Source: Sparassis latifolia (lineage: Eukaryota; Basidiomycota; Agaricomycetes; Polyporales; Sparassidaceae). From it: a DNA stretch of 64,000 nucleotides. The notes under the pieces are model-generated. The model worked only from the letters and a program-made list of their open reading frames with translations. It had not been told where the DNA came from and searched no databases. Location: assembly GCA_018466975.1 (NCBI GenBank), contig CM031562.1:2542001-2606000 (forward strand), in the 5' to 3' direction. Shown in pieces: positions 35,519 to 47,703 of this stretch (positions within the stretch are counted from its first letter, which is position 1; every line of letters starts with the position of its first letter). The position numbers were made by a program, and so were the translations under genes.

Positions 35519-38115
35519 CTATCGTCCAAATTTCTTCAACGGATCGGATTTCTTCCTGCCTCTACTACTGCCCCCGCCACCCCGTCCACCACGACCGCGA
35601 CCGCGACCGCGACCACGACCACGCGCGCCGTTCTTGCTGAAGGGCACAAAGCCTGCTTCCCCGCCACCACTCCCAACCCCAACAGCTCCGTCTGAGGTGC
35701 CAGGCACAGACGCAATGCGGGGCAAGAGGTACTTGGGGACATGCTTCATGTGCGGTTGCACCCGCGTTGGGTGTAGAGGCTTGTCGTGCCGTAGGTATTC
35801 CAGATCCAGCGGATTGTCCTCAAAGTGCGCCTGCGTACCAATTTACCGTTAATCGGATGACGGAAAAAAAAGCTCTGTACACACCTTCAGCTTGTCAGAA
35901 TTCAGGATCTCTGCCTTGAGCTCCTTGATCCTCGCCTCCTTGATAGCACTTCTCGTTACGGCTCGCAGCGCGTCCTCCATTCGGTACCGGAACGCCTCCA
36001 CCTGCTTCATGTCAAAGTTGTACTCTTTGATTTGGCTACCGCGTGCGGCCTGCTCGCGCCCGATCCGCGCAAAGACCGCATCGTCTGCCTTCGCGCTCTC
36101 AACACATCCCACTACCTTGTTCTTGCCCCATTGCTCGCGCGGGACAACAAACGACAGCGCCATGCCCGAGCGCCCCGCGCGCGCTGTCCGCCCGACGCGG
36201 TGCGTATAGGAACGCGCGGAAGATGGGAGGTCGAAATTGATCACGCATGAGACGTCGACGAAGTCCACACCGCGCGAGACACCGTACTCGGCGTCTGCGT
36301 TGCGCTTGCGTTGCTTGCGTTTACTTGACTTCGACTTGGAGGATGCGTCGTCCCCGAGTGGTGAGCATCCGCGTCTTTTACGTTTGAGGATCTTCCGTGA
36401 GGTTGAAGGTTCATCGGCCTCATTATCCCCTTCGTTGGCCTCGCCTGATAGCTCACGTTGCGTGGTAGTGTCTGACAGAGCAAAAAAGGCTCAGTGCCTG
36501 GGGTACTTCAGAATTCGCATATTGAACTCACAGTCACAGTCTACGTCATCTTCTTCGTTCTGCACCTCATCGTCGTCATCCTGCTCATGGCGGCCCGTGC
36601 TCTCATCAGACGCAATGATGTAGTCGTAGACGCCCTTGTTAAATTCCTGGACTGTGTGATATCTGAGAATGTGATCAGAATATGTTATGTCGCGGGGAAA
36701 TTCAGCACCTACCGGGAGTTGAGAGGTAATTCAGAATTAAGTACACAGCTCTTGATTGAGAATTGCTCCAAGAACAGCTTGAGGCGGTAACACCGGTCAA
36801 CATCGTTGACGAACAGAATACACTTGCCCTTGATGAGATTGAGCTTGAGAATAACGTAGGTGAGAAGGAACTTGTCCACTTCCGAGCAACTATTGAGGGC
36901 TCCAGGTTTGATTGAGGCGAAAAGGAGAACAGCTCAACGACGTACAGGACGGAGTACTGGGTCAAGTTTGCTGCCTCGTCTTCATCTTCCTCCAGCTTCA
37001 GGATCGCCTAAATGGAGATGAGAAACCAACGATAAATGCTCATAATCACTGACATACTCACTGGACTTCGGAGGGTAAGACCCCTTAGTGTTTCAACATC
37101 CTCGGTCATGGTCGCACTCATAAGGAATGACTGGAACACCTTCGGCAGGAACCCGCCGCTCAGAATCTGGCGCACATCTTCGTCATGACCGTAAGACAGG
37201 ATTAAGTCGGCCTCATCAATGATAAGTGAATCGAGGGAAGTAAGAGATAGCGTCTACGAACGGTCGAATTTTCAGCTCATTCGTTTATAAGGCTGCGACC
37301 GGAGTGCTTACCTTCGCCTGTAGCAACCCTAACGCGCGAGAGGGAGTGGCAATAACAATATCTGGATTGTCTGATAGCCACGTTCTAGAGTTGTGTATGA
37401 GCCAAAGCCGAATGTCTGAGAGGAACATACAAACCTCTGCAGGTGAGCAGACGTTCCCGTGGAGACGTTGGCTGTGGTGACATCCTTATCACAATATGCT
37501 AAGATGCCATTGAGATGCGTGGAGACTTGCTCCGACAATTCTCTGGTAGGAACAAGAATCAAAGCACGTGTGGCTTGTCTCGCAGAATCCTCCGTAGCGA
37601 TGTTCTGAAGAAAGAACAAAGTCGTGAGAAAAGCGTCAAATCCCATAACTTTGATACAGCGAGCATGGATATAGCAAAGATGGCATCGATATGGTGACAG
37701 AGTGAATTGCATTGCAATAGATCCACTAGCAAGACATGGTTCATGCCGAAGACCAGACAGAATGAGCATCTCATCGTACAAATCACAAATTGGCACACCA
37801 TCCTTCTACTCCCCCTTGCACATAGGTAGTGCAAGTCAACAAGCCAGCAAGGAACATGCACAAATGAGTACCCACAGCTTTGGCATTCAATATCTTCTGC
37901 ACGATTGGTATACAATACGCGGCTGTCTTTCCGCTTCCCGTGCGTGCTCTGGCAAGTATGTCACGATTTTCGAGTGCCAAAGGTATAGCCTTCGTTTGAA
38001 CCAGTGTCGGCCTTGCAAAGCCCATGTCCGCAAGAGCGCGGAGTAAACGCGCATCGAGGATATGCGCGAACGAGGCGAAAGTTGATTTCGAGTCGACAAG
38101 ACGTGCATCAGGCAT
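35519..38115 (-). CDS. DBP9: ATP-dependent DEAD-box RNA helicase DBP9 (DDX56)
   Basis: Nine exons on the minus strand: 38115-37876, 37604-37435, 37384-37312, 37253-37062, 37007-36946, 36889-36713, 36662-36532, 36471-35885 and 35830-35519. The total is 1944 nt, 647 residues. DBP9 is a nucleolar helicase for 60S ribosome assembly. Motifs in order: [20 protein letters not shown] (Q), ARTGSGKT (I), PTRELSEQV (Ia), TPSRALG (Ib), DEAD (II), SAT (III), [10 protein letters not shown] (IV), GVSRGVDF (V), [10 protein letters not shown] (VI). Between IIASDE and motif V lies a charged insert, typical of DBP9. The C-terminal [19 protein letters not shown] and [12 protein letters not shown] are family-specific. 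The end is an Arg-Gly tail before [11 protein letters not shown], probably RNA-binding. The first intron (271 bp) is much longer than the rest. Confidence 0.96.
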
Positions 38116-38640
38116 GGAGATGAAACCGCACTGAGCTACCCAGAGAGTCCAGAAAAATTGAAACCAAGCACAAATGAAATACAGTGAGAATAATCGAGCC
38201 AGACAGTGGGGTGGCAGTGCGGGATGTCTGAGAATCACTCAGGCTGGAGGACTTCGAGGAGAAAAACTGACAGTTGCCATATTGAGAGGAGACACCAATT
38301 CACGTGATGAGCACGTGGTACAACGCGTCGGCGACAGTTCAACTCGAACTTGGACGTGAACTATAGTATACCTCCCGCCGCGAGGAGAAGTTATCGTCCG
38401 GCTTTCCACTCTTTTTGTTCTCAATCGAGGGTGAGTGTTCTAATGTCTTATTTTCGAACAATGCGTCGTAGCACAGGCGTCAACCCTGATAACTAAAACC
38501 ATCGACTCGCCGCTGATTTACCGTTTGATTAGTAGGCTCTCAATTCTCGATTCTCGTCATCCCATCAACCTTCATTTGTTTTACCAGTGAGGTCGCCGGT
38601 CGACTGGCTAGTGCTCACGTCGTCGTCCAATCCCATTACT
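38116..38640. promoter_or_regulatory. Divergent promoter region, DBP9 / AXL2-like
   Basis: A 525-bp spacer between divergent starts. The part near the AXL2-like start is pyrimidine-rich, usual for fungal core promoters. A TATA-like CTATAGTATA occurs near 38361. No specific factor site is claimed. Confidence 0.45.
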
Positions 38641-41600
38641 ATGCTCGTCATTCTTTTGTTTCTTCTCGGAGCCGCAGTTTCGACAGGCGCGTCTTCCATC
38701 TACGTTCAATACCCACTGCAGGATCAATTGCCTCTCATTGCCCGTGTAAACGCTTCGTATTCTTGGACATTTGCCAGCGACACCTTCGTTTCTTCGGACA
38801 ATGCTCGTCTTAACTATACAACTTCAACCCTGCCTGCATGGCTCTTCTTCGACCCTTCGACGCTGACTCTTCATGGCACCCCGTCTCCCTCTGACGAGGG
38901 GACCCCGGGCTTCAGCATAGTTGCCCACGACCCTGTGTCATCTAGTTCTGCGTCTTCCTACATGACTCTGTGCGTGACGCCATACGCTCCGCCTAATCTC
39001 CACGTCCCGGTTGCACAACAATTCAACGCCAGCAATCCTTCTTTGTCCTCTGTGTTCCTCCTGTCCCCTGATTCTGCACTGGACACCTCTAATCCCTCCC
39101 TACGCATCCCGCCTAGTTGGTCGTTTAGTGTTGGATTTCTCTATGACACCTACATTACAGACAACGATCTGTACTATGCTGGTCTGCAGGCTGATGGTAC
39201 ACCGTTGCCGTCATGGATTACTTTCAATCCTGACGAAATCACGTTTGACGGCGTCTCGCCATCTCTGCAGAATTCTACTTCCCCGATGACAGTCTCTCTT
39301 GCCTTGCATGTCTCAGATCAGGAAGGTTATTCTGCCGCATCTTCACCGTTCGATCTTGTCGTTGCGGCGCACGAGTTGTCTCTGTCTACGGCTTCTCTAC
39401 CGACAATCAACGTCACTGCCGCAACGCCGTTCAACTTCAGTCTCAACTCGCCAGACGACTTCTATGGCGTGCTGATAGATGGCCAGCCAGTGCAAGCCTC
39501 TGAGATCCTGAACTTGACAATCGATACATCCCACTATTCGAACTGGCTCCACTACGACTCTGGCAGCAGAACACTGACTGGAAATCCACCGACTTCCATT
39601 ACCAGCAGTTCGCAGGACCCCGTTCTACCGGCGACGGTAACCTCAATTAACCAGACCATCCAGACGAACGTGTCTCTGGCCATCGTCCCGTCGTATTTCT
39701 CTACTGCGGTTCTACAACCTGTCCTGGTGCTTCCGGGTCATGCTTTGAGCTACGATCTCGTTCAATACTTCTCAAACAGCTCCGGCTTGGGTATTCAACG
39801 TAACGACGTCAATCTCACCGCGGCTTTTGACCCGCCCTCTGCTGGCAACTATCTGAATTTTGATGCTACTTCCGCTCAACTCACGGGTACCGTCCCTGCC
39901 AACCTCTTGTCTTCTGGGGCCAGTTACAGCCACATCTCTGTGACCTTTACCGCTTATTCACATGTAACACACTCGACGTCTCATACAAGCCTTCCGATCT
40001 CTCTGTCAAACGCCGACTACTCTAAGCAGCCTTCGCATGGCCTCTCTCCATCTGCGCGGGAGAAGATGCTACTGGGTCTCAAGATCGCCTTCGGTATCAT
40101 CAGTGGACTCGTCATCCTAGGCATGGCATTGGCAGTGTTCCGTCGGTGTGCACGGGTTCCCGACAGCGCTGTTCTGGGCGAAGAGGGCAGGAACGCGTGG
40201 ACGGAAGACGAAATGAAATGGTACGGTATTGGCATCAGGGTGGACGGCGCAGTCCACGAAGGCCCTGCCAGCGAGCTGAACGGTTCTAACGGAACAATCG
40301 TCTCGGAGAAGGGTGTCCAAGAAGGCTCGGAGAAGTACGGGAATATTGGTCTGGGTCTGCACCGCGTCCTCACACGCACGGCGTCTAATCCACAATCGCA
40401 CGCCAGCCCACTGAGCCCTGGCGTCATGCGCAAGGGCGAGTTCGTTGGCAGGCTGAAGGCGACAGCGCGGATCGTCAGCGACAAGTATCGCAGCATCAGC
40501 GACACGTATAAGCGCGCCGTCGGCCGCTCGAAAAGGCCGGTCATATCTAAGCCCATACTCATCATGGCCAGTGATAACCGTGTGAGCACTCCCGGAGGTC
40601 CAGCTATCGACGGATTGCCCATCAACAGCGGGCCAAGCGCGCTGGATGCAGTGTCCAGGCGGCATCCCCAGGCAATTCCTTTTGAGGACATGGATCTCAG
40701 TCAATACGCACCCAGTGGTATCACCAGCATGGCCAACTCCCCCTCGTCTTCCACAGGCGAGCGTTCCATTCCCCGGCGTCGTGCGGACTTCGTGCCACCG
40801 AAAGTGCCGACACTTCCTCAAGCACACCTGGACGATGCGCATGCTCACAAGCCCTCTGTCGACTCGGTCGGATCGGACACTTCGTCGCTGGCATCCAACT
40901 CTTCCGCTCGTACACATGAGGTAGATGCAGTGGTGCAGACTGCGACGCGCGCCAACAGCGTGCACAGCACAAGCGTCCTCTCATTCCTTTCGGCTGACAC
41001 CAGGAACGTGCCGGAATCCGGTCGACCGCGCCTCGTACCGTTCACGAGTGCTAGCCGCGTCCCAGTTCCCAAGTTGCCCTCTGCGCTTCTCAACGGAGAA
41101 CCCGATAAGTCCGTCCCTGCAAGTGCTAATAGTGCCGGGAACAAGAGGCGAAGCAAGCGTGTGGTGAGCCAAGTGGCCAAGGTCTTCCGCGATGCACAAG
41201 GGGAGCTGCGAGCTGCGGAGAAGGGCACCGACGAATTGGCAGTGGGAATCACCTATGTGCGTGCGCTGGGCGATGATGCGCAGAGCGCAGGTTCGCTTCG
41301 TATGTGATCTTTCTCTTCACGTCTATCTTGGCCATCTGAATATCTGCCGAAAGCGCATTCCCCGTCTGGATCGTTTTCTCTGGAATCGTCGTACCACGGA
41401 CATGAGCGCCCCACCAGCACTGGTACCAGCGTGAAGATACCCATCGTCCCGAGGATGCTTGCAAGGACGGGCGAACAGTTCAAGTTCCGCGTGCCGGTAT
41501 CATACAACGCAGGGAGTCCAACGACTAAAAAACCGAAGGCTCTTGTCGCGCGACTCATCTCTGGGAAGGCGCTTCCGAAATTTATTAAGATCGACTTGGA

Positions 41601-41763
41601 TGCGGTCGCTAGCGGCGCTGGTGCGCGTCTCGAGAAACGTGTCGTCGAGTTCTGGGGCGTTCCGCAGGCACGGGACGTGGGTGAGCTGAATGTGGGTATC
41701 TATGAGAAGGTCGGCGAGAAGTGCGTGGGGAGAGTGATCATTGAGGTGGTCGAGAGGAGTTGA
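38641..41763 (+). CDS. AXL2-like membrane protein with cadherin-like domains
   Basis: Two exons, 38641-41299 and 41354-41763, joined by a GTATGT...AAAG intron of 54 bp, give 1022 residues. Start at the ATG at 38641, which gives a clean signal peptide (MLVILLFLLGAAVSTGASS). Residues about 25-460 hold repeated dystroglycan-type cadherin-like units, seen from the recurring pattern LPAWLFFDPSTLTLHGTP, LPSWITFNPDEITFDGV and NWLHYDSGSRTLTGNPP. One membrane helix lies at about 478-500 (LKIAFGIISGLVILGMALAV). The cytoplasmic part is long, Ser-rich and basic in places; the second exon adds FKFRVPVSYNAGSP and VVEFWGVPQARDVGELNVG. In yeast, Axl2 marks sites of polar growth at the cell surface; that role here is inferred. 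The gene lies 6 kb from BUD6. Confidence 0.85.
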
Positions 41764-42332
41764 GCATGACACACCTCTGGGGCTAGGTATATTGCGCATG
41801 TATTACTTTGCAGCGCGAAGACGCTAGGTCTTTGCTGCGCCCTACAATGTAGCTATAGAATCTGACTGTATGACGGCGATTTATATGTATCGTCTTATAG
41901 TGGCGCCAACATTGAGCGAAACAGTTCCTATCTGTGTTTGCAAGACAACCATGTCGCGATCGGGACAGGTGTAGCAACAGCGGACGAACACGTATCGTTT
42001 ACTTCTTGAGTCTACTACGGGTTGAACAACTTTCAGTACTTTCAGTCCGGACAGCGCAGCAGCGACAGTCATAATATTAATCAATATCATAGTAAACGAA
42101 TGAAATCCAGTACTCAGAAAGAGTGTGCAGGAAGATACATGGAGGACTGCGCCGAGGGAATTTACGCCTACATGTTGTACACGTGTACCACTATACTGGA
42201 CGTCAAATAAGTGTCTGCGACTTGTTGGTCGCAGAATACTCGTCCGTTGCACTATCCATGTCGCCAATAGTCTTGATGGCCTCTTCCGATGGTGGAACGG
42301 CATCGACGTCGCGGGTGACGTGCTGGAAGATC
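41764..42332. other. Intergenic between convergent genes
   Basis: About 570 bp between the AXL2-like stop and the DUF6534 stop. Overlapping ORFs on both strands have no family features. Two terminators should lie here. Confidence 0.4.
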
Positions 42333-44165
42333 TCAATATGGCGCTGATATCCATGGCCAGAGATCAGCGATCTCGCTAAAATTGTATACGGTGAAGGCGA
42401 CATACTGAACCAATTTGTGCATGAGGACGCCGTGACGCGAGTTCCAGCGCGTTAGGACCATCGTCCGCGGAGGAAGCTTTGGTCGAACGGTTCCCCGTTT
42501 CTCGCGTGTTGAGCCTATGGACAGGTGTAAATAGCACATAGAATTGGTGAGAGGTTAATCAGGCACACATTGCGAGTAAGGTGTTTGCGTATACTGAAAA
42601 TTTTTTCAGGCTACTGCAGACTCAAGAGAGGAAGATGCACTTACGTTTGCCCTGCATCTCAAGCAATCCCGCGTATAAGAGGTTGTTCTTCAAGAACACG
42701 TACTAGTGAAAGCCATTATTCAGCGAATGACATGAATGTACATTGAATGAGTCCGATTTTACCGTGAGCACGATGGTGAGAGAGATCACCCTGATCAAGC
42801 ATACGAGAGTTAGCAATTTGACGAAGGGGACGAGATGGGGACGCGCATCGTTATAGCCCCGGAGTTAATGATGTAAGCCTGCAATGATCGGATGGTCGGA
42901 TGAGTCCTATAATTGCGATTATTGTTGAGCGAAGACAGTGAAAAGCGTTGAATAATTGATTACCCTCGAAAGCCTGACCGACTGTTCTGAAGGTAGTATA
43001 TGAGAATGACTGCGATCGTGAAGTCCACAGCCGTTGCGAGGCTAAGGCTACATGTAACTGTGATCTGAACAAATGTCTAAGCGCTGAGATATCGGCCAAA
43101 AGGCGGTTTACAGCATACAAATGATCCCCTATTGTAGCGGAACGCAGTCCAGCTAGCGTGTTTCCATCTGAAGGTTGACTTTGTCAGACAAGGTGCATAC
43201 AATGTGTATGAAAAGCGTACGTGAGAGCGGCGGAGGCTAAGCAGAGGATCAAGTGTTATAATCGTCAAAATATTGAAGGGATTTTGACCTGAGAGAAACG
43301 TCGCACCGTATCCAAATGCTGAGAAATGTTAGTACGACGAGAGTCGAGGAGAATATACACGTACCAATGCGAATGAACAAGAGAACCGCCTACATGATAT
43401 TCAGAAAGGGGATCATCCGCGCATATTTATTGACTCACCGGAAGGGAGGTTATGAGCCTGGACTTGTGGCTCACTAAAGTAGGTTTGAGCGTAGGCATCA
43501 CCACACAATATGTGAATACGCACAGATCCAGATGCGACGGACAAAGAAACTACGAGACATAGGCTGGTTAGTAGCAAATTTTTCAGATTATCTACACTCC
43601 CACGTTTGAACAGTCGCAGATATAGACACCTGCAGCAGTATTCACATACATCTTATTGCGTTGAACTAAAAATACTTACCTCGGTGATCACAGTAGCCTG
43701 CAGGTACGAAGGTTAGAAGGGGGCAAGAGACATGAAACATGTCGTGCTTACACCAGCACTCCTAAGCCGCAGGTTAAGCACTGAAGCAACCAAGCCACAG
43801 GTTGGTACTCACCAAACGATGCGATTAGCTGTTTCTAAACTTCCATAGTTACTGATTAAATAGTGGTACATCATGTGCACGCAGAGCGCCGTATGCACCG
43901 TTTCGACGATCCTAGAGCTGTGTCAATACCCGGCAAGTAACGCTTGAAGCACCTCGCACCAAATGAACAGAACAGCCCATCGAATCAGCTTATCATCATC
44001 GCGGCAAGCGAAGTAGTAAAAATAGGACTGTGTAGTCGTGATCCCGTACAGCCTGCAGGTGATTCAATGAGAATGACCGATATTGCTCGATAAAAGTACG
44101 TACACAGCAGCCAGAGAAACCTCAATCAACAGGGCTCCGAGTAGGTCCTCGGCTATGGTAGGCAT
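42333..44165 (-). CDS. DUF6534-family fungal multi-pass membrane protein (second copy)
   Basis: Minus-strand exons with good phase: 44165-44104, 44052-43960, 43911-43813, 43761-43752, 43697-43680, 43629-43604, 43549-43524, 43473-43439, 43389-43365 and 43318-43289. The rest is less certain: an exon with CSLSLATAVDFTIAVILIYY and LQNSRSGFR near 43065-42967, one near 42910-42845 with LQAYIINSGAIT, one with VISLTIVLT, one with YVFLKNNLLYAGLLEMQGK, and a last exon ending at 42333. Earlier blocks read LYGITTTQSYFYYFACRDDD, VETVHTALCVHMMYHYLI and TFFVRRIWILSHKSRL. These are the DUF6534 family landmarks. About seven membrane helices are expected; the function is unknown. The start ATG (44165) gives MPTIAEDLLGALLIEVSLAA, the expected first helix. 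Confidence 0.8.
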
Positions 44166-44798
44166 CGCGGAAGGCAAGCAGGGGAGACGGGAATGGCTCG
44201 AGGAAGGTCGCACGAAACGCCGCCAGACCAAAGGGGAGAAACAGAGCAGGTCGGACAAGTTCTGTATCTCAACAAACCATCAGATCTTTCCGTTGTCAGA
44301 CAAAGAGCAGTCCGCTTGCAGATTCACCCTCGTCGCGTAGACGCCCGCAAGGACATTTTGTGTGGCATACGATTTTCTCGGGCTTCTCCGCAGCCGGGTA
44401 AGCACTGATCAGATTCTGGAATTTCCCGGTTTTGGCTGCTAGAATTGCCGGGGTAAAGTATGATGCCAGCACAGCGAAATCAACCAAGTCCTAGGCCTCC
44501 GACTGACAGTCTGAAAAGCCTCCAAAGTCAGAAAGTCTAGACTCGGAAAGTATGTTAACGATGTCGACTTACGAAAACAGAAAGTAGTACAACCTCAAAC
44601 TGCTACTTCACGTGGAGTCCCAATGACGAGCTGCTGAAAATTAGAGCGGCACCGGAGGAGCAATACCCGTGACACAAGTGGTCAAAAAGTTTAAATGTGG
44701 CTAGGCCAGCCCATCGATAAGTCCAAATCACAGTCCAATGCGCCACAGAACGTCGTTTAAAAGCGCTGGCAGCTTATGCATATGGTAACAGTTGGGTG
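44166..44798. other. Upstream region of the second DUF6534 gene
   Basis: 633 bp without a supported gene. The part next to 44165 should hold the promoter. No repeat was seen until the element starting at 44808. Confidence 0.35.
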
Positions 44799-44807
44799 TA
44801 CAAGCAT

Positions 44808-45306
44808 AGGACCCCTGAATATGGGTGGCAATGCCGTTTCACAAATTCCGAAAATTGACCAAAAATGTCCGGTAAAAATTTCCAAATTTTGGCGAAAATG
44901 TCCGGATTAAACACGGCCTCGGGCCATTTTTTCGAAATCTGTCCGGACTTTTTTGGGCGCTTGATCCAGTACAACCGTCCAAAATTGGCTCAAAATACCC
45001 CCAAAATGGCTTATTTTCCTAAATCCCGCCCGCCAGAAGCCTAACGGAGGCCGTTTAGTGGTCCTGGTGCTCATAGAGTGCCATTCCTTCATTTTGACCG
45101 CTGCTGATGTACCGTTGACACGGGCGCGGGTAGAGTTTGTCCGGATAAAAAATGGGCTATGGTCTGTCCAAAATGTCCGGAGACGTGTTCCAGCATGCGA
45201 GGTCTTGACCCCCCAAATTGTCCGGATTAGACATGGCATAGGCCATTTTTTTGCTCGCATTTTGGCCGGATTGCGAAACGGCATCCTCCTCAATATTCAG
45301 GGGTCC
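44808..45306. mobile_element. Mutator-like non-autonomous element, 499 bp, with perfect 9-bp target duplication
   Basis: Ends AGGACCCCTGAATAT and (inverted) GGACCCCTGAATAT. The flanks are TACAAGCAT (44799-44807) and TACAAGCAT (45307-45315), a perfect 9-bp direct repeat. Nine-base duplications are typical of Mutator-like elements. The arms keep weaker inverted similarity inward (GATGCCGTTTCGCAAT vs AATGCCGTTT, and AATGTCCGG motifs). No transposase frame is present. Confidence 0.85.
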
Positions 45307-45315
45307 TACAAGCAT

Positions 45316-47703
45316 TTGGTACCAATCTTTGAAATTCGATCCTGAGATCTCCAAGTCGCCTGGATAAAATAATGTATGTTGAGATACCGGAGGATACCAG
45401 GTTGAGAGTCGTCTTGGAGACAAGCAAAGTTCCGCCAAAGGGCGGGGAGCCAAGGGAAAGGGGGTTCCATCTACGCTCCAGACGCTGTTTGTCGCGGCTT
45501 CCGTGAGGTTGGCGACCTTCAGCGAAGAAAGTTCGATGTGCCGTTTGCATACAGATGTCACCAACGGACTCCAGAAATGATTCACCCGCGGACGTCTAGG
45601 TGGTGAAAACTCACCATGCGTAAAATTTAGTTGCACCAAATCGCATCTGCCAGCTCAATTTTCAGGCTTAACGACGAGGTGAGTCTGCAGAGATTGTGGC
45701 GTGGAAGTGTACTGTCGCGGTAGGCTGATTTAATCGATCTCGAAGGCGGCAGCAAGAAGATTTGAAACGACATCTTCTTCAATATTTTGCCCTTGGAAAT
45801 TGAAAAACGATCTAAGACCTAGGTGTCGACCTTGCAAATTACAGTATTCGGTGCAAACGCTGTATGACTGGCCTTATGAGTAAGACCACATATATTGCAT
45901 GGATGCTCGCAAGCTGACCTTGCAACTTGCAAGTGTCCAGGGAGAACAGCACCCGGCTTTTAGCAGTCGTTCATACGCGGTAGGTTATGGACGCTGAACC
46001 GGCTATGGATAAATGACAGGGATTCGGTTGCCAAGCCAACGCCAAGCTTCTCTGTTCTCTAGTGTCACCTCGAGGTGAGGACAAAGTGTGGACGTTGACG
46101 AAGGCAGCACGAAGATCAGACCTTTATTAAACAATGAGCTGCACTCGTTGAGACGTCATGGGTAACCGGTAACCCATAGCGATACTGAGCTTCCTGTTTT
46201 GAATGAGTTACGAACGACCATCTTGTGGAGAGTCACCGCCGAAAGCGGACATCACATACGCATGATCGACCAAGCTGTCCAGAAGCGAGATAGCCATTCC
46301 AAGACAGCAGGACGGCGCGGAGCTGGCGTTTTCGTCAGAAGTGAGAACTGCTGTATCTGCACGTGTGCGACAAGAAATAGCACTTCTGGCTACTGGAGTT
46401 TATGCTTGAAAGAAGAAAATGGCAAGGGAAAGCGAGGTAGTGACGAGATGGATCGACGGCGTAGTCCACTTACAGGGGTGAGGCCCGTACCATGGTGATG
46501 ACGGCGCTCCAACTGTCCTAGATTTACAAGGAGAAAGTTTAGTTTGCCAGCTGTTCATTTAACGGATTCCTTCAGTTTGCTAAGAGCACAAGCTTCAGGC
46601 CTCGCAAACATGGCTTTCACAAATTTGACCAAGACTATTCCTATGGTATGAGTACTTCCTCCACAAGGGCGCCCACGACTTTGCGAGTCAGAGACTGTCA
46701 AACCAAGGTTTTCTTGACAAGGACCAATACTCACTAGCACCAGGCGACACAGCGCTAGCATAGCCATGAGGTACGTAGTAGGCAACATGTACGCGCAATG
46801 TACGCGTCAACAACCGGCAACAACGCGTACAAATATGCATCACGTGCACGCGTCGAGTATCCACCCGGGTTTTCTGGACAGCCTTACTTGTACCATAACG
46901 ACGTGTTGTACAGGTCTTGTAATTCACTCGCAGTCCTGCATAACGGGGATGTACTCAACGGTCTCAATTCTGACAAGTGTCAATGATGTTTCATGCACCA
47001 TACTTACTGGTATCGCTGCGAGTACTAGGGCTGTCCATCGCACATTCTCAGACTGCAGTACTTATTTCAGAATAGGTCTGTGCTCCCGTGTACAGATGAA
47101 ACCCAGCTTATTCGTACCTAAACACAGGACTCCTACTTTCTCTCCCCCAACGAATCAAGGACCGAGTCTGTCGGTACATCTATTTAAAATTGGCTGCAAC
47201 AATTACTCAGGAGAACAATCATAGGCAGGGTCCCCGAAATTATGTCGATTCTCCCAGCGCCGACCGAAACATACTGTGCGGCTTCCTGAAGACTTCAACT
47301 TCGGACTGGAATAAGTTCATGCTTTGCATTGGATTCCCAAGCCACGACATGCAGAAAATCAATTATTCCTGTGGATATTGGAATTGTTTCAGTTTCTCCA
47401 GGTGTCGAAGTTTCAGCAGTCCTCACAATATTGATGTCCTTGCGGCGGTCGCTCGCTCTGCACATCAGCACGTGGAATGCCCATGAACCTTGCTTACGTA
47501 AGCACCGTCTGAAGCCGGTATAGCACCTCCGCGCCTCTTTCATACTCTATTGTCGAATTTTGCGTGCTTTCGCAGAACGTACGTTACGCCGAACACTGTG
47601 AGTAATGCATTTCATGCATTGGAGGACTCATTGAGCATTCCATGCGATCAGAACGACTTTAAGCAATATCTGCGAAGGTATTCCCATCTTCCGGCTATCC
47701 ATC
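45316..47703. other. Region without a recognised gene
   Basis: Almost 2.4 kb. The longest frames are a minus frame that reads from 45639 into the element at 45306 and a plus frame at 46766-47224; neither shows a family motif. Some of the minus frame right of the element (NLTEAATNSVWSVDGTPFP) looks protein-like, so the element may have entered an old gene. The last 100 bp hold the BUD6 promoter. Confidence 0.35.

Noticed and set aside
40017..40965. Antisense ORFs of 224 and 282 codons opposite the AXL2-like gene
   Set aside because: GC-rich sense coding explains the open antisense frames; they show no motifs.
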